Below, piece after piece: positions 8,500-16,960 of a stretch of DNA of 64,000 bases. How positions within the stretch are numbered: the first letter of the stretch is position 1; each line of letters begins with the position of its first letter. The DNA is taken from assembly GCA_049511715.1 (NCBI GenBank), contig JBEKXU010000009.1:80291-144290 (forward strand). The letters are read 5' to 3'. This stretch comes from JBEKHT01 sp049511715. Its GTDB lineage: Bacteria > Chloroflexota > Anaerolineae > Anaerolineales > RBG-16-64-43. Both the position numbers and the translations under genes were made by a program. The notes beneath the pieces are model-generated. The model was not told the origin of the DNA and ran no database searches. It was given only the letters and a program-made list of their open reading frames with translations.

Positions 8500-9281
8500 T
8501 AGCGCACTCCTTTGCCAGCGCCGCTGAACAGCCGCTGCATCATGCTCGGCCCGCGTTCGACGCCTTTGCGTTCGCCGAGGCCGGCCTCGATGCGGGCTTG
8601 GATTAAGGACCATACGGTGGTTAGGAACAGGTAGTATAGGGAAGCGGCGATGAATAGCTCAAAGGGCTTGAAAATCCGCGCGTTGACTTGCGTATAGGCG
8701 TAAAAAAGCTCCCCGGCGGAGATGACCTGCATCAGCGAGGTCGTCTTCATCATGTTGTTGAATTCGTTCCCGAGCGGAGGAATGATCACCTTCGCTGCCT
8801 GGGGCAGGATGATGCGGCTCATGGCTAGGCGGTAATTCATCCCCAGGCTCTTGGCTGCCTCCATCTGCCCCGGGTCGATCGACTCGATTCCGGCGCGGAT
8901 GATCTCCTCCATGTAGGCCCCTTCGTTAATCGCCAGAGCCAATGTCCCCGCCTGGATGGCGCCGCTAACGGCAATCATACCGAGGCTGATGGTTGGGAAG
9001 TTGTAGATGTGCGTGACGCCGAAGCCGAAAAACAGAAGGGACATCTGGACCAGAAGGGGGGTGCCTCGGAAGTACCAGATGTAAGCCTCGGATAGCCAAC
9101 GCAAAGGCACCAAGCGCGACATCTTTCCGAGGGCGGCGATCAGGCCGAAGATGACGCCCAGGACCTGAGCAATCACACTGACGACGACCGTGACGATCAG
9201 GCCGGTGCGGATCAGAGGATTCTGCAGGGCAGTCGGGGGCCAAGTATATTGAAGGAACACTTTCCAATCAAAGAAGTACAT
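8499..9281 (-). CDS. Polar amino-acid ABC transporter, permease
   Basis: A 260-residue inner-membrane protein of the HisM/GlnP family, with several hydrophobic segments. The ATPase-contact (EAA) loop is visible as EAAKSLGMNYRLAMSRIILPQAAK. One permease gene only, so it probably forms a homodimer. It follows the binding-protein gene by about 170 bases and overlaps the ATPase start by one base. The intervening 170 bases contain no gene, and no clear terminator was seen. Confidence 0.92.
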   Translation of the reverse strand: MYFFDWKVFLQYTWPPTALQNPLIRTGLIVTVVVSVIAQVLGVIFGLIAALGKMSRLVPLRWLSEAYIWYFRGTPLLVQMSLLFFGFGVTHIYNFPTISLGMIAVSGAIQAGTLALAINEGAYMEEIIRAGIESIDPGQMEAAKSLGMNYRLAMSRIILPQAAKVIIPPLGNEFNNMMKTTSLMQVISAGELFYAYTQVNARIFKPFELFIAASLYYLFLTTVWSLIQARIEAGLGERKGVERGPSMMQRLFSGAGKGVR

Positions 9282-9454
9282 CAGATCGTCTCCGGGGCGA
9301 GGACGTCACCGGTTTGCAGTCGACGAGGAATTTCCCTGGCCTGCACAGGTCGCGGCTCCGCCATAATATAGAGGAGTGGGCCAGCTCCGACACTGTGTCT
9401 CGGCCGGCCCACGCCCAGCAGCTTCTCACCCGCGTTTCCGATGCGAGTCTGCGC

Positions 9455-10432
9455 CTATGGGGAAACTGCTCCGTTGGTCAGGTTCCATTTCGCCAAGATC
9501 TTAGTGTATGTGCCGTCCTGCATCATGCTGTCGAGCGCGGCCTTAACGGCCTGTCCCACAGGGGTCAAAGGAGCGTTGGTGCAGTCGGACTGGGCGCACG
9601 GCACGCTGATTCCCTCCACGGCGGGCGAGAGAACCTGACCCACCAGCTGGAACTCGGTCGGGTTCTGCACGGTGTAGTAGGCCGCTACGGGCGAGTCAGC
9701 GAAGTAGACGGCAACCTTTCCGGTCTGGAGCTGTTGTAGCGCGTCGGTATCCTTTTCGGCCAGGACCACGGTGATGGGGGCCTTGCCCGCTTTGGTGCAG
9801 GCCTGAGTCATGCCGCCCGTCGTCGCGTACGTACCCGTTCCCTGCAGGTAGTCGGCTTCCGTGGTTCCGCTTTCCGCCGCTGCCGACTTTCCACAAAGAT
9901 CCATCGGCCCGCTGATATTCTGGGGATTGCCCTTCTGAGCCACGAAGGACTGGCCGGCCTGGAAGTACGGGATCAGGCTGACCTGCTTGTTGCGGTCGGG
10001 TGTGATGTTCTGGGCCGAAATGATGATGTCACACTTTCCCGACGTGACCGCCTCAATGATTGTGTCAAACATGCTGTTGACAAACTGAACCTGTAGGCCT
10101 AGCCGGTTGGCGATCTCCGTGCCGATCTCAACATCGAGTCCCTGAGGGTTCCCGTTATCGTCGAAGAATTCCTGCGGTGGGTAAGGGAAGTCCGTGCAGA
10201 TCAATAGCTTGCCCTTCTGTGCGAGAACTCCGGCAGGAACGCTCGCCACGGGAGTGGGGGCCAGGGTAGCCGTCGGCACTGGGACGGGGGTGGACGTGAC
10301 CTCGATGACGATCGGAGTCGGAGGAATCTGTGTTGGGGCAGACGAGGCTGGCGTGACAGCAGGCGCGCATGACGCGGCGACCAAGCTTATTAGGGTTATG
10401 CCGATTACGATGAACAACGGCTGACGTTTCAC
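9455..10432 (-). CDS. Amino-acid ABC transporter, substrate-binding lipoprotein (family 3)
   Basis: A 325-residue lipoprotein starting at GTG 10432 behind GGAGGAAAG. The signal peptide ends in VAASC, followed by a Thr/Pro/Val-rich linker of about 45 residues. The mature domain is a family 3 solute-binding fold: LLICTDFPYPPQEFFDDNGNPQGLDVEIG at the start of lobe 1 (written here in parts: ICTDFPYPPQEF and GLDVEIGTEIA) and SGKCDIIISAQNITPDR. The ligand is probably a polar amino acid, but the specificity cannot be read. First gene of the transporter operon; an extended -10 element lies upstream. Confidence 0.92.
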   Translation of the reverse strand: MKRQPLFIVIGITLISLVAASCAPAVTPASSAPTQIPPTPIVIEVTSTPVPVPTATLAPTPVASVPAGVLAQKGKLLICTDFPYPPQEFFDDNGNPQGLDVEIGTEIANRLGLQVQFVNSMFDTIIEAVTSGKCDIIISAQNITPDRNKQVSLIPYFQAGQSFVAQKGNPQNISGPMDLCGKSAAAESGTTEADYLQGTGTYATTGGMTQACTKAGKAPITVVLAEKDTDALQQLQTGKVAVYFADSPVAAYYTVQNPTEFQLVGQVLSPAVEGISVPCAQSDCTNAPLTPVGQAVKAALDSMMQDGTYTKILAKWNLTNGAVSP

Positions 10433-10547
10433 TTCTTTCCTCCCAGGTGATTGAGTTTAGAACCCGTGCCGTACCCAAGGAACAGCGGGACCGTCCCGAT
10501 ACAATCACCTCCTTAGCTTGTCTCGCCTCACTGGATTAATTTTGCGG

Positions 10548-10553
10548 ATTATA
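10548..10553 (-). promoter_or_regulatory. Extended -10 promoter element of the amino-acid transporter operon
   Basis: On the minus strand TGCTATAAT gives a consensus -10 with the TG extension. No good -35 is seen, as is usual for extended -10 promoters. Transcription would start about 110 bases before the GTG start. The leader contains AAGGAGGTGAT (10504-10514), a full anti-16S match with no suitable start codon after it, and a CGGGAC/GTCCCG hairpin. Confidence 0.5.
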
Positions 10554-10596
10554 GCACAGGAAAGGCGATTTGCCTCCACTTTTTTCGAGGAATTTG

Positions 10597-11802
10597 CTAC
10601 TCGGAGGTTGTTCCTGTCTGGCGGGTCAGGCAGGCGCGAAGTTGCTCAACATGCATCACGTCGTGTTGGGCTACGAACTTGACTTGCTCGGCCATCGTGG
10701 TGGGGCCGAACACGGCATGCCGCCCAGAGCGAAGCCAGGATTCAGCGGACAGCGGCCGGAGCCTGGCCACGGTCTCCTCCCGGGAACGGGTAAACTCATT
10801 CAGGGCCGCCGGGCCGTCCTGCGAACGGTAGTCACGCTCCTCGGCCCAGAGGTCCGATTCCACCGCCGGGAGGTAGGGATCCTGCCCCTCCAGCAAACGG
10901 TCGATGCGGGGCTGGGTGATCTCCCGTTCCACATCCCGTAGGTGACAGGCAATTTCGGTCGGGCCCCAACCCTCCTCGAGGGAAGGAGTCTGCCAAGCCT
11001 CCACTTGGCCGAACTGGTCAAGCAGGACCGACAGGTTCCCGCACAGCCGGCAGGGTAGGGCGGTCGGATCGGCGGTGTGGGGTTCGCCGAGTTCATCGTC
11101 GGGCGAGGAAAGAGCCTGCGAAAGGACCAGAAGCGGGCCAGCCACAGAATGCCCGTTCCCACTCACCGCCGTCTCTTCCTGGACCATGAATGTAGCCACG
11201 CCTAGTCGAGCCGCAGGCTCGATATCCCGCTCTCGGTCGTCTCCGACCACCAGGGCTTCTTCCGGGTTGCAGAGCAGCTGCGCCAAGACCTCGGCAAAGT
11301 ACTCGGGATGAGGCTTGGCGAAATGGGCGGTTTCGTAGGAAGTGATGAGATCGAAGGGGAATTCCTGCAGTTCGAAACCTGCCCACAGCAGACGCTGTTC
11401 CACTGCGGTTCTGGGGAAAACCGGATTGGTGGCGATCCCCACCCTCCACTTGCGCTCAAAGACCGCCCGCACCAGTGGCACGGCCTCCGGCCGAGGCGTC
11501 GTCAAGGATCGCAGCTGGGGAAAGCGCGTGGTGTAGAAAGAGTCGATCTGGGCCTGCAGGGACTCGGGCTTCCGGCCCAGGGTGGGAAAAAAAACGGAGT
11601 TAAACACCTCGCGTAGCGTTTTCTTCGGGTTGTCGTTGGCGATCATGGCTTGCGTTCCGGCGAGCAAGGCGTGGATGAGCCGGCCGGAGTCCACCTCCCC
11701 GCCCATATGCTTGCCTAAAGCCGCGAGGTAATTGGGGAGGAAACTCTCCATGTCATTGGAGAGCAAGGTGTCGTCGAGGTCAAAGAGGACCGTGGAAATC
11801 AT
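10597..11802 (-). CDS. HAD-superfamily hydrolase fused to a DinB-like domain
   Basis: A 401-residue protein with two domains. Residues 1 to ~235 are a HAD phosphatase: FDLDDTLL with the nucleophile Asp at the N-terminus, GIATNPVFPR (motif II), a Lys in HFAKPHPEYF and VVGDDRERDI (motif IV). Residues ~255-395 look like a DinB/YfiT four-helix metal-binding domain, with ACHLRDVERE and HDVMHVEQLR supplying the His triad. PCRLCG at the junction may bind metal. The substrate is unknown, and joining these two domains is uncommon. The ATG at 11802 matches the HAD N-terminus; an in-frame ATG at 11862 is possible. The start overlaps the upstream Cys-rich gene by 23 nt. Confidence 0.8.
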   Translation of the reverse strand: MISTVLFDLDDTLLSNDMESFLPNYLAALGKHMGGEVDSGRLIHALLAGTQAMIANDNPKKTLREVFNSVFFPTLGRKPESLQAQIDSFYTTRFPQLRSLTTPRPEAVPLVRAVFERKWRVGIATNPVFPRTAVEQRLLWAGFELQEFPFDLITSYETAHFAKPHPEYFAEVLAQLLCNPEEALVVGDDRERDIEPAARLGVATFMVQEETAVSGNGHSVAGPLLVLSQALSSPDDELGEPHTADPTALPCRLCGNLSVLLDQFGQVEAWQTPSLEEGWGPTEIACHLRDVEREITQPRIDRLLEGQDPYLPAVESDLWAEERDYRSQDGPAALNEFTRSREETVARLRPLSAESWLRSGRHAVFGPTTMAEQVKFVAQHDVMHVEQLRACLTRQTGTTSE

Positions 11803-12139
11803 TCGCGTTTTCCGGCGGGAGGCGAAAATCCGGGAGATAGAGATGACACTCGCCACATCCAATGTGCGGCTCAGGGACCGGACGGCCTGTCAGGCTGCAG
11901 TGAGCGCCAAGGCGCATGCGAGTTCTTAGGCCAAACCATGCGCGATGCACCTGGCCCGAAAGAACCAGATGGGGGCAGGCATTGGCCAGAAGGACGCCCG
12001 GCACCGGGCAGCGGAAGCAAACCGAGGGGCTCCACTCATGGGCCTGGGCAGGCGCAAGGAGTCGGCACTCCTTGGTCTCTCGGCCGCGGAAGTAGTCCTC
12101 GTAGTAGTACTGGCATTCTTTCCCCGCCGGAGTACGCAC
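11780..12139 (-). CDS. Small cysteine-rich protein, probably metal- or Fe-S-binding
   Basis: A 119-residue protein with eight cysteines in a regular pattern: GKEC, TKEC, VCFRC, NAC, AHC and GCGEC. The segment GKECQYYYEDYFRGRE looks like a conserved family signature, and the composition is protein-like, unlike the other frames. The GTG start at 12139 lies six bases after a consensus TATAAT (12146-12151), so the mRNA is probably leaderless. It overlaps the start of the HAD-DinB gene by 23 nt on the same strand, so the two should be one operon. No enzyme motif is visible; two CxxC pairs suggest zinc or an iron-sulfur cluster. Confidence 0.65.
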   Translation of the reverse strand: MRTPAGKECQYYYEDYFRGRETKECRLLAPAQAHEWSPSVCFRCPVPGVLLANACPHLVLSGQVHRAWFGLRTRMRLGAHCSLTGRPVPEPHIGCGECHLYLPDFRLPPENANDFHGPL

Positions 12140-12145
12140 GGTTTG

Positions 12146-12151
12146 ATTATA
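12146..12151 (-). promoter_or_regulatory. -10 element giving a leaderless mRNA
   Basis: TATAAT on the minus strand, exactly six bases before the GTG start codon of the Cys-rich gene. At normal -10 to +1 distance, transcription starts at or within a base of the start codon. No Shine-Dalgarno sequence is present, which fits. Confidence 0.55.
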
Positions 12152-13085
12152 ACTCGCCCTTTTTCTAGAACTTGAGGCGGCCGATGGAGGGACCCCCAAC
12201 GCTGCCTTTCACGGCAGCCAGCATGGCCTCCAAGAATCTCCAGAAACCTCCCGGAGCCGTGCAGCCCCGCCCTTTCCTGCAGGCGAGCGCCCTCCTGGCG
12301 ACCCCAAAAGGGTTCGCGACTGGGCCCAGAGCGCGGCGGGCCGTCCGAGACCTCTTGACAAGAGTGAATCCTCCAAAGGGTCGCCAACCGCAGACGTACC
12401 AGGGGCTCAATCACGCGAGGGCCTAAGATGCCTGGCCGTACCATCGGGCCCTCAGGGGGGTTGAGGACCATGGGGGGGCGTGGCGGAAGGTTGCCTCCCG
12501 GGACTGGAGGCGCGAAATCCGGCCTCGAGTGGGCAATGAAGTCGCAGGGTTATCGAGGGCGGGAGCGAACCACTTCCGGCCGACCCTGGGAAGCGGGCTG
12601 GGTCGCGGTTGCTCTCAGGGGTGCGTCGATTTCCTCCAGCGGGTCGGTCTTGGCAGCGCGATGGCAAAGATGCGGTGCCTGGTCGGGGAACAAGGCTTCC
12701 CGTCGCGGCGAAGGGCATGGTGACCCTGGCGAAGCGACCGAAGCACTCCGCAGTTCACTTCATGGTCACGTCCGCTTCCTGGGTGGCCTTGTCGAAAGGC
12801 AGATTTGCGGGGGCCCCCAAGGAGCGGCTTTTCCGCGCGAACGGCACCAGCGTGAGAAGGCCGGAGCGAGCGATCCCGGACGATGCCCGTGAATGAAGCA
12901 ACTCCAGCCGCCAGTTGGCGCGGGCTCGGCGTTCCCGGCAAATCTGGCGGCACCTCGGCAGGGCCACACGGCGCTAAGATGGTTGTGGTGTCCAGAGGAC
13001 GCTTAGGCCCGTGAGCCCGGAGTTTCACATCGCCGGGAAAACCACTGGTCAGCTCACGACTACGGCCCTGAAGGGAGAGGTTGAT
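12152..13085. other. Intergenic region, no gene supported
   Basis: About 930 GC-rich bases between divergent genes. Several open frames exist on both strands, but they are Arg/Pro/Gly-rich and lack ribosome sites or recognisable motifs. The upstream regulatory region of the FAD oxidoreductase should lie in its right end; a GGGAGAGG ribosome site is seen at 13073-13080. Confidence 0.4.
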
Positions 13086-14255
13086 ATGCCAGAGACATGG
13101 GACGCCATTATTATTGGGGCCGGTGTGGCGGGCGCGAGCATTGCCTATCACTTATCCCTGCGGGGGCTCAAGCCTCTGCTGATCGAGGCCGAGCATGTCG
13201 CGGCCGGTGCCACAGGACGGTCGAGCGGATTGGTGCGGATGCATTACGACGTGGAGGAGGAAGCGAGGCTGGCGTGGGCAAGTTTTGCCTACTTTTCGCG
13301 GTGGGCAGAACGAGTAGGCGGACAATGTGGCTTCACGCGCACAGGCTTCTTGCAAATTGTTCCTCCCGAACATAATGAGTCCCTGCGAGCGAATGTGGCC
13401 ATGCACCAGCGGATCGGTATCCCCACCAAGGTCCTCACCGCTGAAGAGGTCAGAGATCTGGTCCCATCGTTTTCCACGGAGGATTTCGAACTCGCGGCCT
13501 ATGAGCCCGAATCCGGCTATGCGGATCCGGCGGCCACCACCGCTTCCCTGGTTGAGGCAGCCCGAGGACTGGGGACGCGCTTGATCCAAGGTTGCAAGGT
13601 GGTCGGGATCCGGATCCATGGGGGAAGAGTGATTGGAGTGAACAGCAATCTGGGCGAGCACGATGCGCCGGTCGTCGTGAACTCAGCAGGCCCGTGGGCC
13701 GGTGAAGTGGCAAGGCTGGCTGGCGTCAGCCTACCCCTGGACACGTGGACCCACGATGTGATGCTGGTCCGGCGGCCGCCCTTGGTCGCATCTCATCCGG
13801 CCGTGATCGACGATGTCCTGACCATGTACTTTCGGGTGGAAACGGGGGGCCTGACCCTGCTAGCCCTGGAAGACTGCAACCGTTTCGGTGATCCGCCGGG
13901 CCGGCCCTTGGAGGGGGTTTCGCAAGGTTTTGTGGAACGAGCCATCGAACGGATTTGTCGCCGCATTCCGGGGATGGAAGCCGCAACTGTCCACTCAACC
14001 TACAGCGGACGAGACGGTCTGTCGCCGGACCAACACCCAATGCTCGGGCCCAGCGGGCCGCAGGGTTTCTACCTCGCCTGCGGATTCAGCGGAACAGGGT
14101 TCAAGTTGGGTCCAGCTGTTGGAACCTGCATGGCAGAATTGATCCTCGATGGCCGGGCGTCGACCGTTGACATCTCGATCTTTTCGCCCGATCGATTCGC
14201 CCAGGGAAGGACCATTCAATCAGACCATCCCTACGGCCCCATTTGGACACGCTGA
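13086..14255 (+). CDS. FAD-dependent oxidoreductase (DAO / sarcosine-oxidase-like)
   Basis: A 389-residue protein of the D-amino-acid-oxidase fold (PF01266). The N-terminal dinucleotide motif is IIIGAGVAGASIAYHL (residues ~7-23), followed by the acidic residue in LLIEAE that binds the FAD ribose. GATGRSSGLVRMHY and, near the C-terminus, SPDQHPMLG and CGFSGTGFKLGPA are typical of sarcosine/glycine-oxidase-like enzymes. It probably oxidises a secondary or primary amine such as an N-methyl or D-amino acid. The substrate cannot be read. The ATG at 13086 follows GGGAGAGG. Single gene, no obvious partner. Confidence 0.85.
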   Translation: MPETWDAIIIGAGVAGASIAYHLSLRGLKPLLIEAEHVAAGATGRSSGLVRMHYDVEEEARLAWASFAYFSRWAERVGGQCGFTRTGFLQIVPPEHNESLRANVAMHQRIGIPTKVLTAEEVRDLVPSFSTEDFELAAYEPESGYADPAATTASLVEAARGLGTRLIQGCKVVGIRIHGGRVIGVNSNLGEHDAPVVVNSAGPWAGEVARLAGVSLPLDTWTHDVMLVRRPPLVASHPAVIDDVLTMYFRVETGGLTLLALEDCNRFGDPPGRPLEGVSQGFVERAIERICRRIPGMEAATVHSTYSGRDGLSPDQHPMLGPSGPQGFYLACGFSGTGFKLGPAVGTCMAELILDGRASTVDISIFSPDRFAQGRTIQSDHPYGPIWTR

Positions 14256-14587
14256 GGGCGCCATTTCGCCCAGGCGGAGAGGATCACAGGCCATCCGGTT
14301 GAAACCAGGCCAAGGATCCAAGGGGGAGCACCAAGGGAGGATCCGGCGAGCCGGTTACGGACGAGTTGGAAGGCTGGACCAAGGGGTCATCGGGCGGTTC
14401 GGCTGGAGGAGAAAAACCGGATGGCGACCGTTGGCCGCCTTCCCTTTTGATGCCGGCCGGTAGTCCTCAATGGGTGTCCCGCCGGGGCCATGGGTCAGAC
14501 TTCTTCTTGTGCGGAATACGCCCCCGAAACTAGCGAAGAGGAGCCTCAGCCTGGGCACAGGGCCGTTCTTATTCGCTCAAGTGCCTG
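14256..14587. other. Intergenic region between convergent genes, nothing recognised
   Basis: About 330 bases between the FAD oxidoreductase (plus) and efp (minus). No clear stem followed by a T-run, no RNA gene and no supported open frame. Confidence 0.4.
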
Positions 14588-15145
14588 TTAAACCCGCGTG
14601 AGGTAATTGCCATTGCGGGTATCCACGCGAATGATGTCGCCGGCGTTCACGAAGAGTGGAACGGAGACCTTCAGGCCGGTTTCGGTAGTCACCAGCTTGG
14701 TCGCCCCGGTGGCCGTGTCGCCCTTGACGGCAACCTCGGCCTGTGTCACGCGCAAATCCACGGAGGCGGGCAGGTCTACATCGATAGCCTCCCCGTTGTA
14801 TTGCGTGAGTTTTACCTCCAGCCCTTCTTTCATGAAGCCCGTGGAGTCCCCAATGACGGCGCGGGGAATCTGCGACTGCTCGTAGTTCTCGCTGTCCATG
14901 AAATGGAAGAAGTTCTCATCGGCGTAAAGGAATTGGACCTGATGGTGATCCAGGCGGATGTCCTGCACCCGGTCGCCCGATTGAAAGGTCTTCTCAAGCA
15001 CGGCGCCTGAGCGGAGGTCTCGGACGCGGGTGCGAATGGAGGCGTTGCCACGTCCTGGCTTGTTGTGGGAGTACTCCAGGACTTGGTAAAGATGCTGATC
15101 CAGTTCGAAAGTGACACCCTTGCGAAGCTCGTTGACGTCGATCAT
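14588..15145 (-). CDS. efp: Translation elongation factor P
   Basis: A 185-residue protein with three OB-like domains; it relieves ribosome stalling at polyproline. The domain I start VNELRKGVTFELD, the loop HNKPGRGNA and the C-terminal signature IIRVDTRNGNYLTRV are clear. The tip of the domain I loop carries Arg32 (KPGRGNA), where E. coli-type EF-P has the beta-lysylated Lys34. Arg32 is the position rhamnosylated in EarP-type factors, but the flanking KPG..G resembles the lysine type. The HIT and mtaB genes lie upstream on the same strand. A TATAAT at 15183-15188 lies 40 bases before the start. Confidence 0.96.
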   Translation of the reverse strand: MIDVNELRKGVTFELDQHLYQVLEYSHNKPGRGNASIRTRVRDLRSGAVLEKTFQSGDRVQDIRLDHHQVQFLYADENFFHFMDSENYEQSQIPRAVIGDSTGFMKEGLEVKLTQYNGEAIDVDLPASVDLRVTQAEVAVKGDTATGATKLVTTETGLKVSVPLFVNAGDIIRVDTRNGNYLTRV

Positions 15146-15182
15146 GGTGTGCGCTGAAGTCCTTTCCTAAGATGACACGCGA

Positions 15183-15188
15183 ATTATA
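15183..15188 (-). promoter_or_regulatory. -10 element upstream of efp
   Basis: TATAAT on the minus strand, in the 77-base gap between the HIT gene and efp. The matching -35 region is poor. It would allow efp to be expressed separately from the genes upstream. Confidence 0.4.
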
Positions 15189-15222
15189 TCAGGCCGACTC
15201 GCGGGGGCTGGACGCCGGCGCC

Positions 15223-15576
15223 TCAGCCGATGGGATAATGCATGGGCCGGCCTCCGAGAACATGAAGATGCAGGTGGGGGATGATCTGGCCCGAGTCCGG
15301 CCCCGTGTTGATAATCACCCGGTACCCGCTTTCGGCCACGCCTTCTCTGCGGGCGACTTCGCCGGCGGTCCACAGGAGCTTTCCTCCGAGGGCAAGATCA
15401 TCGGAGGAGAGATTGTCCAGGCTGGCCAAGTGCTTATTCGGGATCACGAGGATGTGCGTGGGCGCCACCTGCCGCAGGTCGCGGAAGGCGGTCACCCATT
15501 CATCCTGGTAGACAATTTCCGCCGGCGCGGAACGCGCCGCAATCCTGCAAAAGACGCAATGGTTTTGAGCGCTCAT
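15223..15576 (-). CDS. HIT-family nucleotide hydrolase
   Basis: A 117-residue histidine-triad protein, with the active-site motif HLHLHVLGG near the C-terminus and CVFCRIA near the N-terminus as in HinT-type proteins. Such proteins hydrolyse purine nucleoside phosphoramidates or acyl-AMP. The start at 15576 gives the standard N-terminus (MSAQNHCVFCRI); an in-frame upstream start adds 12 residues without homology. It lies between mtaB and efp on the same strand. Confidence 0.9.
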   Translation of the reverse strand: MSAQNHCVFCRIAARSAPAEIVYQDEWVTAFRDLRQVAPTHILVIPNKHLASLDNLSSDDLALGGKLLWTAGEVARREGVAESGYRVIINTGPDSGQIIPHLHLHVLGGRPMHYPIG

Positions 15577-15627
15577 CGTTCGAACCCCTCCAAGGACGGC
15601 CTCGTGGGCCAAGCCGGTCCGCCCGCG

Positions 15628-16914
15628 TCACGCTAGGAGTTGCCCAAAAAGCCCCTCCGTCGTGAAGGAGACCAGCCGCACGCGGGTGATGCGATTCACC
15701 AGGGGCTGTTGGCTAATGGCCTCGACGCGCAGGAAATTCCCCGTGAGGCCCCTCCAACGCCATCCCCCGGGTCCCAGATGAGGGGAACTTTCCCACAAGG
15801 CTTGCACCTCCCGGCCGATGAACTGCGAGCGGAACTCAAGAGAACTTGCCTCCGCCACCTGACGGACCCGCGCTGCCCGCCGGCGCTTGTCAGCTTCGGG
15901 TATTTGGCAATCCATGCGCGAGGCGGAGGTGGCGGGCCGAGGGGAGAAAGGAAACACATGCAGCCTTGCGAAGCCCAGGCTTTGAATGAAGCCCAGGCTT
16001 TGCTCGAAGTCCTCCTCAGTTTCCCCCGGGAATCCCACAATGATTTCAGAGGTCAGCCCCACATCCGGGATAGCACTTCGTGCCCGCATCACCAGCTCCC
16101 GGAAGGCGGTGGGCGTGGTCGGTCGCCCCATGCGCTGCAACGTTCGTGCACAGCCCGATTGGAGGGGCAGGTGCAGGTGAGGGCAAAGTCGCGAATTTTT
16201 CCAAAGGTCGAAGAGATCCGGCGACACGTGCCAGGGCTCCAACGAGGAGAGTCGGATGCGAGGCAGGTCGGTTTCTGACAGGAGGGACACAAGAAGAGTC
16301 CTCAGGCCATTTTGGTCCTCGCTACCGCGACCATAAGAGGCCAGTGCCAATCCGGTGAGAACGATTTCCTGGACGCCTGCCGATTGGGCCGCCTGGGCCT
16401 CGCGCACGATCGCAGCCAGTGGTCGGCTACGGTTGGAACCGCGGGCCTGGCGTGCCAAGCAGAAGGCGCAGTGGCTGTCGCATCCATCCTGGATCTTCAG
16501 GAAGGCCCGTGTCCGGTGGCGGGTGCCGGGGAGGGGCTCCCGCAGAGGGGAATCCGTACCCACCGGATCTGCCGGCCGCGAGCCCATCCCGATGTGGTCC
16601 AGCAAACCGTCCTTCCGCTCGTTGGGTATGACCCAGGCAACCCCCGGCAGAGAGGCCGCTTCCCGGGGGGCCACGGTTGCCCAGCATCCCGTGAGCACGA
16701 TACGAGCATCGGCCCGCGCCGAATGGATCTGGCGAACCTTCTGGCGGGAATCGCCCTCGGCCTCCCGTGTCACCGAACAGGTATTAATAACCGCTAGGTC
16801 CGCCAGTTGGGGTTGGGCAACCACTTCGTGGCCGCGGGACCGGAACTGGGCCGCGAGTTTTTCAATCTCCGCCTGGTTTAGTCGGCAACCCACCATATCC
16901 AGGAGCACGTTCAT
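15628..16914 (-). CDS. mtaB: tRNA methylthiotransferase, MtaB-type
   Basis: A 428-residue radical-SAM methylthiotransferase that adds a methylthio group to t6A37 (MtaB) in ANN-reading tRNAs. The N-terminal domain has the three cluster cysteines in VGCRLN, INTCSV and LTGCWA. The radical-SAM cluster is DGCDSHCAFC, and QSGCARTLQRMGRPTT and EIIVGFPGETEEDF are family motifs. The length and the short C-terminal TRAM-like end (RVEAISQ...) fit MtaB rather than MiaB or RimO. It is followed by HIT and efp, a translation-related set. Confidence 0.88.
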   Translation of the reverse strand: MNVLLDMVGCRLNQAEIEKLAAQFRSRGHEVVAQPQLADLAVINTCSVTREAEGDSRQKVRQIHSARADARIVLTGCWATVAPREAASLPGVAWVIPNERKDGLLDHIGMGSRPADPVGTDSPLREPLPGTRHRTRAFLKIQDGCDSHCAFCLARQARGSNRSRPLAAIVREAQAAQSAGVQEIVLTGLALASYGRGSEDQNGLRTLLVSLLSETDLPRIRLSSLEPWHVSPDLFDLWKNSRLCPHLHLPLQSGCARTLQRMGRPTTPTAFRELVMRARSAIPDVGLTSEIIVGFPGETEEDFEQSLGFIQSLGFARLHVFPFSPRPATSASRMDCQIPEADKRRRAARVRQVAEASSLEFRSQFIGREVQALWESSPHLGPGGWRWRGLTGNFLRVEAISQQPLVNRITRVRLVSFTTEGLFGQLLA

Positions 16915-16954
16915 AGCTATCCGTCAGAAAGGAATCGAACGGCTGATGGCCTTG

Positions 16955-16960
16955 ATTATA
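16955..16960 (-). promoter_or_regulatory. -10 element upstream of mtaB
   Basis: TATAAT on the minus strand, about 40 bases before the mtaB start. The -35 region is weak, so this is suggestive only. Confidence 0.35.

Noticed and set aside
12428..12896. Plus-strand frames of 95-154 codons
   Set aside because: Arg/Gly/Pro-rich composition, no ribosome site and no recognisable motif.
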